Shown here: piece after piece, positions 25,839-33,425 of the stretch
How the letters are laid out: the number at the start of each line of letters is the position of its first letter
How positions within the stretch are numbered: the first letter of the stretch is position 1
Assembly (NCBI GenBank): GCA_027490305.1
Contig: JAIXYI010000036.1
Coordinates: forward strand, 1-64,000
Reading direction: 5' to 3'
From: Flavobacteriaceae bacterium
GTDB taxonomy: Bacteria > Bacteroidota > Bacteroidia > Flavobacteriales > Flavobacteriaceae
DNA length: 64,000 nt
Program-made: the position numbers and the translations under genes
Notes under the pieces: generated by a model
The model's database searches: none
The model's input: the letters and a program-made list of their open reading frames with translations, nothing else
Told to the model about the DNA's origin: nothing

Positions 25839-26420
25839 TCAACTCCGATAAAGTAAATCCTTGTCGATATACTGCCACACTTTCTCAGGCAGCAAAGGGC
25901 GTATGTTTTTGCCCTCCTTCAGTCCGTTTCGGATAAAGGTCGACGAGATTTCCACAACCGGCGCATCGATGATCCGCACGCGGGGATGGTCGGCAAAGGC
26001 GATGGCATCCGTTTCAGACGATACCCGGGGATAGACGTAGATGTCATGGTACTGGAGGATGTACTCATAATTCTTCCACTTCGCCAGCGAGCGGATATTG
26101 TCTTCCCCCATAATCAACGCAAATTCATGTTCGGGAAACTTCTCGCCCAGATGCACCAGCGTGTTGACGGTGTAATTCGGCTGCGGCAACTTAAACTCGA
26201 CATCCGACGGGCGGAGTTTGGGATAGTCTTCCGTGGCCAGACGCACCATGTCAAGTCGGAGAAAATCGTCGAGTAAGGTCGCTTTCTGCTTGAGTGGGTT
26301 GTGGGGTGTCACGACGAGCCACACCTGTTGCAGGTCGGTGAACTCGGCCATGTGGTTGGCAATGATCAGGTGTCCGGTGTGGATCGGATTGAACGTACCG
26401 AAATAGAGCCCGATCTTCAT
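25839..26420 (-). CDS. nadD: Nicotinate-nucleotide adenylyltransferase
   Basis: Transfers AMP from ATP to nicotinate mononucleotide in NAD synthesis. The 193-residue protein has the nucleotidyltransferase motif GTFNPIHTGHL at residues 8-18, MGEDNIRSLAKWKNYE, and the closing ISSTFIRNGLKEG signature. It follows gmk by 3 bases and shares its direction, as in many Bacteroidota. Confidence 0.95.
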   Translation of the reverse strand: MKIGLYFGTFNPIHTGHLIIANHMAEFTDLQQVWLVVTPHNPLKQKATLLDDFLRLDMVRLATEDYPKLRPSDVEFKLPQPNYTVNTLVHLGEKFPEHEFALIMGEDNIRSLAKWKNYEYILQYHDIYVYPRVSSETDAIAFADHPRVRIIDAPVVEISSTFIRNGLKEGKNIRPLLPEKVWQYIDKDLLYRS

Positions 26421-26423
26421 TGC

Positions 26424-26993
26424 TTACGACTTTAGGAAATCGGCTACCAGTTGACGCGCCTCTTCTTTGGCTACGTCAAGGTCGTAGTTTTTGATGACCT
26501 CGTCGAACTGCGGTGCGGTCGCCAGCTCTACCGACGCCTTCGCGATCCGCATGTTGATCTTGTCATCCGATTCGGTTGAGCGCTTTTTGAGTCGAATCTT
26601 CAACTCATCGATGCTAGGCGGTTTTACGAAAACGGCCAACGTCTTTTCGGGAAACTTTCGCTTGATCCGCAGTCCGCCTGCCACATCGATATCGAATATG
26701 ACGTGTTTGCCTTCGGCCCATATCCGCTCGACCTCACTTTGCAGCGTTCCGTAAAAATTATCGCGATAGACTTCCTCCCATTCGAGGAAATCGCCGTGGC
26801 GGATGTGTTCTTTGAACTCCGAAAGCGAGATGAAATAATAGTCTTTGCCGTTCTCTTCAGCCCCCCGCGGTTCACGCGACGTGGCCGATATTGAAAAGCC
26901 GAGGTTGAGTTCCGGGAGCCCGAGCAGGTGCCGTACGATAGTAGTTTTGCCGGAGCCCGACGGCGCCGAAAAGACGATGAGTTTTCCTTCCAT
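26424..26993 (-). CDS. gmk: Guanylate kinase
   Basis: Phosphorylates GMP to GDP. In 189 residues it shows the P-loop SAPSGSGKTTIV, the GMP-binding TSREPRGAEENGKDYYF segment, WEEVYRDNFYGT, and the lid Arg residues in RLKKRSTESDDKI. It sits 17 bases after yicC and 3 bases before nadD. Confidence 0.96.
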   Translation of the reverse strand: MEGKLIVFSAPSGSGKTTIVRHLLGLPELNLGFSISATSREPRGAEENGKDYYFISLSEFKEHIRHGDFLEWEEVYRDNFYGTLQSEVERIWAEGKHVIFDIDVAGGLRIKRKFPEKTLAVFVKPPSIDELKIRLKKRSTESDDKINMRIAKASVELATAPQFDEVIKNYDLDVAKEEARQLVADFLKS

Positions 26994-27010
26994 GTTGTGT
27001 TGTGGACGGA

Positions 27011-27871
27011 TCAGAGTACGTTGAGTACCTGTTCCTTTATTTTTTCGAGCTCGTCTTTCATCAAAACGACGAGCTTCTGCATTTTCGAATGATTGGATTT
27101 GGATCCCATCGTGTTGATCTCGCGGCCCATTTCCTGCCCGATGAAACCGAGTTTACGTCCGTTGGCTTCCTCAAGGTCGAGGGTTTCGAGAAAGTAGTCG
27201 AGGTGGTTGCTTAACCGCACCTTCTCTTCGGTGATATCGAGTTTTTCGAGGTAATAGATGAGTTCCTGTTCGAAGCGGTTCTGGTCAATTTCCGCTTTCA
27301 ACTCGGTCACGGCATTGTGGAGGCGTTCCTTGATGGCGGCAATACGGTCGGGATCGATCTCATAGGCAGCTTCCATGAAGGTCCGGATATTGTCAATGCG
27401 TATACGGAATTCCTTGTCAAGCGACGCGCCTTCGTCACGACGGAATTGTTGGATGTTGTCAAGCGCTTCTTCGATGGCTTTTCGAATCTGCTTCCATTCC
27501 GTTTCGTCTACTTCCTCGCGGTCGGTTTTCAGGGCGTCGGGCATGCGAACCGCCATCTTCATTAATTCCGTGGCATCGGCATCCGGGATAACCTCGCGCA
27601 TTTGCTCGATGTACGCTTTTACGATGGGGGCATTGATTTTGGAGGCCGTCTGTTCGATTGTGTTTTCCACATAAATGCAGAAGTCCACCTTACCGCGCTC
27701 TAACCGTTGTGACACGATGTTCCGCAATTCGAGCTCCATCTCACGATAGGCCTGCGGCAGGCGCATGTTAAGGTCGAGGCCTTTGCTGTTGAGCGATTTA
27801 ATCTCGACCGTGATTTTTTTTGCCTGCAACTGCACAGTGGCCTTGCCGAAGCCTGTCATCGATTGTACCAT
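27011..27871 (-). CDS. yicC: YicC/YloC family endoribonuclease
   Basis: A 286-residue protein starting MVQSMTGFGKAT at ATG 27871; the upstream ATG at 27910 would add residues foreign to the family. It has the conserved N-terminal domain (EIKSLNSKGLDLNMRLP), a helical centre, and the C-terminal block GRKLGFIGQEMGREINTMGSKSN. Escherichia coli YicC is an RNase acting in small-RNA turnover; a similar role is assumed here. In a row with gmk and nadD. Confidence 0.93.
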   Translation of the reverse strand: MVQSMTGFGKATVQLQAKKITVEIKSLNSKGLDLNMRLPQAYREMELELRNIVSQRLERGKVDFCIYVENTIEQTASKINAPIVKAYIEQMREVIPDADATELMKMAVRMPDALKTDREEVDETEWKQIRKAIEEALDNIQQFRRDEGASLDKEFRIRIDNIRTFMEAAYEIDPDRIAAIKERLHNAVTELKAEIDQNRFEQELIYYLEKLDITEEKVRLSNHLDYFLETLDLEEANGRKLGFIGQEMGREINTMGSKSNHSKMQKLVVLMKDELEKIKEQVLNVL

Positions 27872-27906
27872 ACGAAAAGGATTGCCGCAAATGTAGTAAA
27901 AACGAT

Positions 27907-28269
27907 TCAACCGCGGTCGCCCGAGAGCGCTGCGACCACCGCATCAATGGTTGTGGCGACGTTGCCGATGTAAATCGCGTCACCGAGTACGAAAACCGGA
28001 CGGCTTAAGAAGGTGTAGTGCTCAAGGATCAGGCGGCGGTAGTCATCTTCGGAAAGCGTCTGGTCTTTCAGTCCGCGCTCTTTATACAACTGTGCTTTCC
28101 GACTGAAAAGGGCTTCATAACTGCCTGACAGCCGTCGCATTTCGTCGAGTTGTGCCTCGGTTATCGGTTCTTTTTTGATGTCCTGGAATACGAGTTTAGC
28201 TTGCGCGGGCAGTCGTCCGATGATTTTCCGGCAGGTATCGCAGGTGCTGAGAAAGTACATTTTGTCCAT
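27907..28269 (-). CDS. ArsC/Spx-like thioredoxin-fold protein
   Basis: A 120-residue protein of the arsenate-reductase-like family. The frame is open much further upstream, but the start MDKMYFLSTCDTCRKIIG at 28269 (or 28260) fits the family and leaves room for the divergent gene at 28315. The CDTC motif at residues 10-13, the QDIKKEPIT strand and the late RPVFVLGDAIYIGN region with the family's Arg-Pro are present. Such proteins in Bacteroidota are of unknown substrate; arsenate reduction is not certain. Confidence 0.8.
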   Translation of the reverse strand: MDKMYFLSTCDTCRKIIGRLPAQAKLVFQDIKKEPITEAQLDEMRRLSGSYEALFSRKAQLYKERGLKDQTLSEDDYRRLILEHYTFLSRPVFVLGDAIYIGNVATTIDAVVAALSGDRG

Positions 28270-28314
28270 ACTGCAAAGGAAATGCATTTGTGGGAAATCC
28301 CTACCTTTAGTTCC

Positions 28315-28773
28315 ATGAAACACGTCCTTTCCCTCAACCGCAGCTCGCGCAACGCCGTCCTCCATCTCGTGAGTGCCTATTCGATCGAACAGTTGAACCA
28401 TATCCCGCCGGGCTTCTCCAATAACCTGGCCTGGAACCTCGGCCATATAATCGTGACGCAACAGGGCTTGGTGTATGGGCTATCCGGACTTCCGACGCTG
28501 GTCTCAAAAGAGATGATTGATCGGTATAAGAAAGGTACCCGGCCGGAAGGATTTATTGGCGAGGACGAGATCCGCGAGATGAAACGGCTGTTGTTTGCCA
28601 CGCTCGACCAGACCGAACGCGATTATGCCGAGGGGCGTTTCGTACACTTCACTGAATTCCCGATTGCAACAGTGGGGCACGTCTTGCAAAACATAGACGA
28701 TGCGTTGTTGTTCAATGATTATCATGAGGGCATCCACTTCGGTATGATGCTCCACCTTCGGAAGTTTATCTGA
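28315..28773 (+). CDS. DinB-like four-helix protein
   Basis: A 152-residue protein of the DinB/YfiT-like superfamily. The ATG at 28315 follows the divergent gene by 45 bases. Two histidines in helix positions (NLAWNLGHIIVTQQG and YHEGIHFGMMLHLRK) plus another in ATVGHVLQNIDDALLFNDYH fit the three-His metal site of this fold, which often holds Ni or Zn. Bacteroidota members have no known substrate, though the fold includes thiol-dependent transferases. Its end overlaps the convergent lipoprotein gene by 8 bases. Confidence 0.82.
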   Translation: MKHVLSLNRSSRNAVLHLVSAYSIEQLNHIPPGFSNNLAWNLGHIIVTQQGLVYGLSGLPTLVSKEMIDRYKKGTRPEGFIGEDEIREMKRLLFATLDQTERDYAEGRFVHFTEFPIATVGHVLQNIDDALLFNDYHEGIHFGMMLHLRKFI

Positions 28774-29515
28774 TCACCAGATACGGCTTCATTTCCTCAT
28801 AAGGTATCAGCACTTCCTTCGGTCCTTCGGCATACGAGGCAATTTCGTAAACATTATAGTAGAGAAGGAAACCTTTATCCGTATAGATATAGGTTTGCGG
28901 CAGGACGAATTTGGAATGCTCGAACATGAATCCGGCGCTGTTCAGCGAGTCTTTGTCGGCGATGTGGAACGTCTCCCGGAATTTTTTTTCAGCGAAGGCC
29001 TTGAAGCCGGCTTTGTTCCGAAACAACTGTCGCTGGGAAATGGCCTTCCCTGTTTTAGGATTGAATAACAGCGAGGTACGACCGCTGTAGCCGTGTGCGC
29101 CTCCTTCATATATATAGTGGCGGAGTTCGATGTTCAGCAGGCTGTCACTTTCATAGGCCACGCGTCCTTCCACTTTAGCCGACCAACCCGTCTCTTCCGG
29201 ATCGTCTTTCCGCAGTTCTTCGTACGATGCCATAAACCGCGATAAGAGCTCATTGAAATCGGCGGCCTCATACGGTTGCTCGCCGAACACGATGATATTG
29301 TTCCGGATGACGCTAAACACCTTCTTGTTGATGCTGTCTGCCACAATGGGCACGCCGGTGGCTATCGGAAGGGTAACTGTCGCTTCCGGACATTCCTTCT
29401 GGCACGGCACCTTACTTTTCTTCGAATACGTGGCCGACTGGAAGGTCAGTACTTCTTCTTTCGCACAGGCGACCAACAGCAGGCATAATACAACAGGGAC
29501 ACAAATACGTTTCAT
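28766..29515 (-). CDS. Lipoprotein with DUF4163/DUF3298-type domains
   Basis: The 249-residue protein starts at ATG 29515 with MKRICVPVVLCLLLVACAKE, a classical lipobox with the lipidated Cys at residue 17. The middle (about 30-130) is a DUF4163-like region, and the end shows the DUF3298 pattern: EGGAHGYSGRTSLLFNPKTG, then FEHSKFVLPQTYIYTDKGFLLYYNVYEIASYAEG. This pairing occurs in RsiV-type and many orphan Bacteroidota lipoproteins. Role unknown, probably an envelope stress or lysozyme-binding function by analogy only. A longer frame starting at 29644 crosses the divergent gene and is rejected. Confidence 0.82.
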   Translation of the reverse strand: MKRICVPVVLCLLLVACAKEEVLTFQSATYSKKSKVPCQKECPEATVTLPIATGVPIVADSINKKVFSVIRNNIIVFGEQPYEAADFNELLSRFMASYEELRKDDPEETGWSAKVEGRVAYESDSLLNIELRHYIYEGGAHGYSGRTSLLFNPKTGKAISQRQLFRNKAGFKAFAEKKFRETFHIADKDSLNSAGFMFEHSKFVLPQTYIYTDKGFLLYYNVYEIASYAEGPKEVLIPYEEMKPYLVIR

Positions 29516-29602
29516 AGGAGTTTCGTCACACCCGAAGTTACGCATTTGCTTTTGCGTTCCGGCTGAAATTACGGTAATTTTACAGCCACAAACTATAGTT
29601 AC

Positions 29603-30745
29603 ATGAAATTCGAGACTAAAACCATACACGGCGGCCAACACCACGAACCGGTGACCGGTGCTGTGATGCCCCCGGTGTTCCAGACGTCGACCTACGCACA
29701 GGTGACGCCCGGAAAACCCGTAGGCGATTACGAATACAGCCGGGCCGCCAACCCCACGCGCACGGCGCTTGAAAACGCATTGGCGAGCATTGAGAACGGT
29801 GCGAAAGGATTGGCCTTCTCATCCGGACTGGCCGCTACCGATTGCCTGCTTCGCTCACTGAAAGCCGGCGACGAAGTCATTGCGATGGACGACCTGTATG
29901 GCGGCACCTATCGCCTGTTTACCCGGATTTACAAAGACTCGGGGATCAAATTCCATTTCGTCGATATGAACGATATGGGGGCTTTTACGTCGCTGCTCAA
30001 TGCCAACACCAAACTCGTTTGGGTCGAGACGCCGACCAACCCGTTGATGAAAGTGGCCGATATCCGTGCGATTGCCGATGTGTTGGAGGGCCGTGACATC
30101 CTGTTTGCGGTCGACAATACCTTTGCGACGCCGGCCCTACAGCGCCCGCTCGACCTGGGTGCCGACATCGTGATGCATTCGGCGACGAAGTACCTGGGTG
30201 GCCACTCCGATGTGATTGCCGGTGCGCTGATTATCAAAGACCCAGTCCTGGCCGAGCAGTTGCATTTCCAGCAGTTTGCGACAGGCGCTACCCTCGGACC
30301 CATGGATTCGTATTTGGTATTGCGGGGTATCAAAACCCTTCACCTGCGCATGGAGCGGCATTGTGAAAACGGGGCGAAAGTAGCGGAGTACCTGTCGCAA
30401 CATCCGAAAGTGAAAACGGTCTATTTCCCCGGACTCGAGAGCCATCCTTACCACGCCATCGCCAAAAAACAGATGTCAGGATTTGGGGGAATGGTATCGT
30501 TTACGTTTGTATCGGGCGCCAAAGCCGATGCTACGACCTTCCTTGAAAAACTAAAGGTATTTACCCTTGCGGAATCGTTGGGTGGCGTGGAGTCCTTGGC
30601 GAATCATCCGGCCCTTATGACGCATGCTTCCATACCCGAAGACAAACGAAAAGAAAACGGCATTACCGATGACCTGGTTCGGCTTAGTGTAGGCGTCGAA
30701 CACATAGACGACCTCCTCGCCGACCTTGAACAGGCATTCGGCTAA
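29603..30745 (+). CDS. Cystathionine gamma-synthase/lyase-type PLP enzyme
   Basis: A 380-residue enzyme of the Cys/Met metabolism family, moving sulfur between homoserine derivatives, cysteine and cystathionine. The PLP Lys lies in HSATKYLGGHSDVIAGAL, and YEYSRAANPTR, FSSGLAATDCLL and VETPTNPLMKVADI are standard. The ending SLGGVESLANHPALMTHASI fits either a gamma-synthase or a gamma-lyase, and sequence alone cannot decide between metB and a lyase. It is followed by a strong bidirectional terminator. Confidence 0.93.
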   Translation: MKFETKTIHGGQHHEPVTGAVMPPVFQTSTYAQVTPGKPVGDYEYSRAANPTRTALENALASIENGAKGLAFSSGLAATDCLLRSLKAGDEVIAMDDLYGGTYRLFTRIYKDSGIKFHFVDMNDMGAFTSLLNANTKLVWVETPTNPLMKVADIRAIADVLEGRDILFAVDNTFATPALQRPLDLGADIVMHSATKYLGGHSDVIAGALIIKDPVLAEQLHFQQFATGATLGPMDSYLVLRGIKTLHLRMERHCENGAKVAEYLSQHPKVKTVYFPGLESHPYHAIAKKQMSGFGGMVSFTFVSGAKADATTFLEKLKVFTLAESLGGVESLANHPALMTHASIPEDKRKENGITDDLVRLSVGVEHIDDLLADLEQAFG

Positions 30746-30754
30746 ACTTAAACT

Positions 30755-30784
30755 AAAAAACCCCGGCATTGACCGGGGTTTTTT
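30755..30784. terminator. Bidirectional terminator between convergent genes
   Basis: A 12-bp stem (AAAAAACCCCGG at 30755-30766, CCGGGGTTTTTT at 30773-30784) with a 6-base loop serves both the plus-strand PLP enzyme and the minus-strand outer-membrane gene ending at 30802. Confidence 0.92.
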
Positions 30785-30801
30785 CTATATAGTCAACGTT
30801 A

Positions 30802-31620
30802 TTAATAGCCGTTGGCGAAGTCGAGGTAGTAGATGTATCCGACGTTGAACCAGACGTTCCAGTCATTGGCACGGTTCTCTGGGTACTTATTCGGGTCTGG
30901 GTTCAACCCGTCCACCCAATTCGAGAAGTAATATTGCCAGCGTAGTTCCATCGTCATATCTGCGAGAGGCGACACTTTATAGCGCACACCTACGCCTGAT
31001 ACGATGGACCACGTATTTCCATCATCGGTTGAAAACCCATTGGGCTTGCCGTCTGAGGGATCCAGATATTTGGTGATAGTTGTCTGCGGTATGCCCAGCG
31101 GGCCCAGTTCCGACCAGGTGTCAGGTGTAAAATAGCTGTAGTGGATCCCGAAACTCACGTAAGGCGCAAGCGCTCCGATTGACACCTGATAGTCACGGAT
31201 ACTGAACGGAAAATACTCTAGTTGACCACCGATGTCAAATACGGTGGCACGGCCTCGCATAGCGCGTAGTTTCTGCACGCCGTCTGATGCTGGATCTTTG
31301 TCGACCCATCGCCCGAAGTGCTGTAAATCGGTTTTGTTCCACGAGATCTCGGTGCGCCATTTGAAATGGTCGTTTACGTAGGTGTGTGGCGCATAACAGT
31401 TACATTCCGCCAAATACGAGAAGTTCATGTAGTGCACAATTCCGAAGCCAAATCCGGTATTTCCGGCGTTGGTGCTGAGATCATTCCGTTCGCCATAATC
31501 CGATTGGAAAGCGACAGGTCCTGATATCAAACCGATTTCGTGCGAAAACGGAAGTTGCGCGTGAAGGATGGAACATCCTGCAAAAAAAGCAACGATTGGG
31601 TATAAAGCCCTCTTAAACAT
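30802..31620 (-). CDS. Outer-membrane barrel-like protein (THC0290_0291-type)
   Basis: A 272-residue protein with a signal peptide ending ILHAQ and beta-rich mature part. It contains SHEIGLISGPVAFQSDYGER near the start, AGNTGFGFGIVHYMNFSY, a Cys pair (AECNCYA), and closes with strands ending FNVGYIYYLDF. I recall flavobacterial proteins of this appearance as the THC0290_0291 family, often beside the glutamate dehydrogenase gene as here; the assignment is from memory. Its promoter box is at 31646-31653, and it diverges from gdhA across the operator-like repeats. Confidence 0.75.
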   Translation of the reverse strand: MFKRALYPIVAFFAGCSILHAQLPFSHEIGLISGPVAFQSDYGERNDLSTNAGNTGFGFGIVHYMNFSYLAECNCYAPHTYVNDHFKWRTEISWNKTDLQHFGRWVDKDPASDGVQKLRAMRGRATVFDIGGQLEYFPFSIRDYQVSIGALAPYVSFGIHYSYFTPDTWSELGPLGIPQTTITKYLDPSDGKPNGFSTDDGNTWSIVSGVGVRYKVSPLADMTMELRWQYYFSNWVDGLNPDPNKYPENRANDWNVWFNVGYIYYLDFANGY

Positions 31621-31645
31621 AGGGTTTACGGGAGTTAGGGATGGG

Positions 31646-31653
31646 CAAATATA
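31646..31653 (-). promoter_or_regulatory. -7 promoter box (TATATTTG), minus strand
   Basis: Exact TAnnTTTG 25 bases before the ATG at 31620. Confidence 0.6.
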
Positions 31654-31682
31654 TGAAACATCCTATAGAACCGAAATAAAAA

Positions 31683-31714
31683 TCCGTATTCGGCACGTCT
31701 TTGTCCGTATTCGG
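31683..31714. promoter_or_regulatory. Twin CCG-TATT-CGG operator-like sites
   Basis: The word TCCGTATTCGG occurs at 31683-31693 and again at 31704-31714, spaced 21 bases start to start (two helical turns). Each holds the palindromic CCG-N4-CGG core. They lie between the divergent promoters of the outer-membrane gene and gdhA. Confidence 0.5.
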
Positions 31715-31829
31715 TAGATAAAGTGACAAAAGATGCACAATTTCGAAACAAACGACGATCCACTCCTGAAAAAAATGCATTTTTGCAGACGGATTTACGT
31801 TGGTGTAGCGGCGGAAACGCGCTTTCCTT

Positions 31830-31837
31830 TATATTTG
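31830..31837 (+). promoter_or_regulatory. -7 promoter box (TATATTTG) of gdhA
   Basis: Exact TAnnTTTG. The long 51-base leader to the ATG at 31889 has no evident hairpin. A TTG at 31800-31802 is at a somewhat long spacing. Confidence 0.55.
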
Positions 31838-31888
31838 TACCCGCAAACGAAAACGTTTTCTTAAAGGCGTTTAACTAAATAACTTAAC

Positions 31889-33232
31889 ATGTCTCAATCG
31901 ATACAGGCTTTCGTCGACGCGGTTGCGAAACGGAATCCTAACGAACCCGAATTTCTCCAGGCCGTACACGAAGTGGCCGAAACCGTCATCCCTTTTATTG
32001 AACAAAACCCGCGCTACCAGGGCAAAATGCTGTTGGAGCGTATGGTCGAAGCCGAGCGTGTCATTACGTTCCGTGTCGTCTGGACCGACGATGCAGGCAA
32101 CATACAGGTGAACCGTGGCTACCGCATCCAGATGAACTCGGCGATCGGGCCTTACAAAGGCGGTCTTCGTTTCCATCCCTCGGTAAACCTCTCCATCCTC
32201 AAATTCCTCGCTTTTGAGCAGACCTTCAAGAACAGCCTGACCACATTGCCGATGGGCGGTGGTAAAGGTGGCTCTGACTTCGATCCGAAAGGAAAATCAG
32301 ATAATGAAGTGATGCGTTTCTGCCAGGCTTTCATGACCGAACTGGCCAAGCACATCGGCGCTGACACCGACGTTCCGGCAGGTGATATTGGCGTGGGCGG
32401 ACGCGAAGTCGGCTATATGTACGGACAATACAAGCGTCTTCGCAACGAGTTTACCGGCGTATTGACCGGTAAGGGCATCACCTTTGGCGGATCGCTTATC
32501 CGTCCGGAAGCAACCGGCTATGGCTGTGTGTATTTCGCAGAGAGCATGCTGGGCACAAAAGGACACTCCTTTGCAGGCAAAATCGTAGCCGTATCGGGCT
32601 CGGGCAACGTAGCCCAATATGCCGCTGAAAAAGCGACCCAGCTCGGTGGTAAAGTCGTGACGATGTCAGACTCCTCCGGTTACATCTACGACGCGGATGG
32701 CATCGATGCCGACAAACTGGCGCACGTAATGTATATCAAGAATGAACTTCGCGGTCGTATCAGCGACTACGTGAAAAAATACCCGAATGCCCAATACGTA
32801 GATGGCAAACGTCCGTGGGAAGTGAAATGCGACGTGGCCCTGCCGTGCGCGACACAGAATGAACTGAACGAAGCCGAAGCCAAAGCGCTTGTGGCAAACG
32901 GTTGCATCTGCGTAGCGGAAGGTGCCAACATGCCTTCTACTCCGGAAGCCATCACCGTATTCGCCCACGCCAAGATTCTGTTTGCTCCGGGCAAGGCGTC
33001 GAACGCAGGTGGTGTAGCCACATCCGGACTCGAAATGTCTCAGAACTCCCTTCGTCTAAGTTGGACTCGTGAGGAAGTCGACGAGCGTCTCAAGCGTATC
33101 ATGCTCGACATCCATGCATCATGCGTGAAGTTTGGTGCTGACGGAAACGGGTACATCGACTATGTGAAAGGCGCTAACATCGCCGGTTTCGTAAAAGTAG
33201 CCGAGGCGATGCTCGCGCAAGGCGTTGTGTAA
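31889..33232 (+). CDS. gdhA: Glutamate dehydrogenase, probably NADP-dependent
   Basis: Interconverts 2-oxoglutarate plus ammonia and glutamate. The 447-residue length marks the small hexameric type. Visible are the substrate-binding segment LPMGGGKGGSDFDPKGKSD with the catalytic Lys, the DVPAGDIGVGGREVGYMYGQ stretch, the Rossmann motif VSGSGNVAQYAAEKA and the closing region with GGVATSGLEMSQNSLRLSW. Cofactor preference is judged only from overall likeness to NADP enzymes. Preceded by an operator-like region and followed by a hairpin terminator. Confidence 0.95.
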   Translation: MSQSIQAFVDAVAKRNPNEPEFLQAVHEVAETVIPFIEQNPRYQGKMLLERMVEAERVITFRVVWTDDAGNIQVNRGYRIQMNSAIGPYKGGLRFHPSVNLSILKFLAFEQTFKNSLTTLPMGGGKGGSDFDPKGKSDNEVMRFCQAFMTELAKHIGADTDVPAGDIGVGGREVGYMYGQYKRLRNEFTGVLTGKGITFGGSLIRPEATGYGCVYFAESMLGTKGHSFAGKIVAVSGSGNVAQYAAEKATQLGGKVVTMSDSSGYIYDADGIDADKLAHVMYIKNELRGRISDYVKKYPNAQYVDGKRPWEVKCDVALPCATQNELNEAEAKALVANGCICVAEGANMPSTPEAITVFAHAKILFAPGKASNAGGVATSGLEMSQNSLRLSWTREEVDERLKRIMLDIHASCVKFGADGNGYIDYVKGANIAGFVKVAEAMLAQGVV

Positions 33233-33261
33233 GGAACCAATAAACCAAATTATAAATTGCG

Positions 33262-33292
33262 AAAATGCCTTCCTTCGGGGAGGCATTTTTAT
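33262..33292 (+). terminator. Rho-independent terminator of gdhA
   Basis: A 9-bp stem (AAAATGCCT at 33262-33270 with AGGCATTTT at 33281-33289) topped by a CC-TTCG-GG loop and followed by T, 29 bases after the gdhA stop. Confidence 0.9.
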
Positions 33293-33400
33293 TTGGAAAG
33301 GACGGAAGCGCCGCGAAGGCATCCTATCGTCCTTCCGAACTCCTTGATTTCCGATGCCAAACTTCCCTATTTATATGAAAACCCGCATCCCCGCGTTTAG

Positions 33401-33408
33401 TATATTTG
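33401..33408 (+). promoter_or_regulatory. -7 promoter box (TATATTTG) of porZ
   Basis: Exact box 17 bases before ATG 33426. The in-frame ATG codons at 33354 and 33375 lie upstream of it, which fixes the porZ start. Confidence 0.7.
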
Positions 33409-33425
33409 CCAAACAGTTATCCCGG

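Noticed and set aside
31770-31786. AAAAATGCATTTTT palindrome upstream of gdhA as an operator
   Set aside because: A simple A/T run around ATGCAT in AT-rich DNA; too likely by chance.
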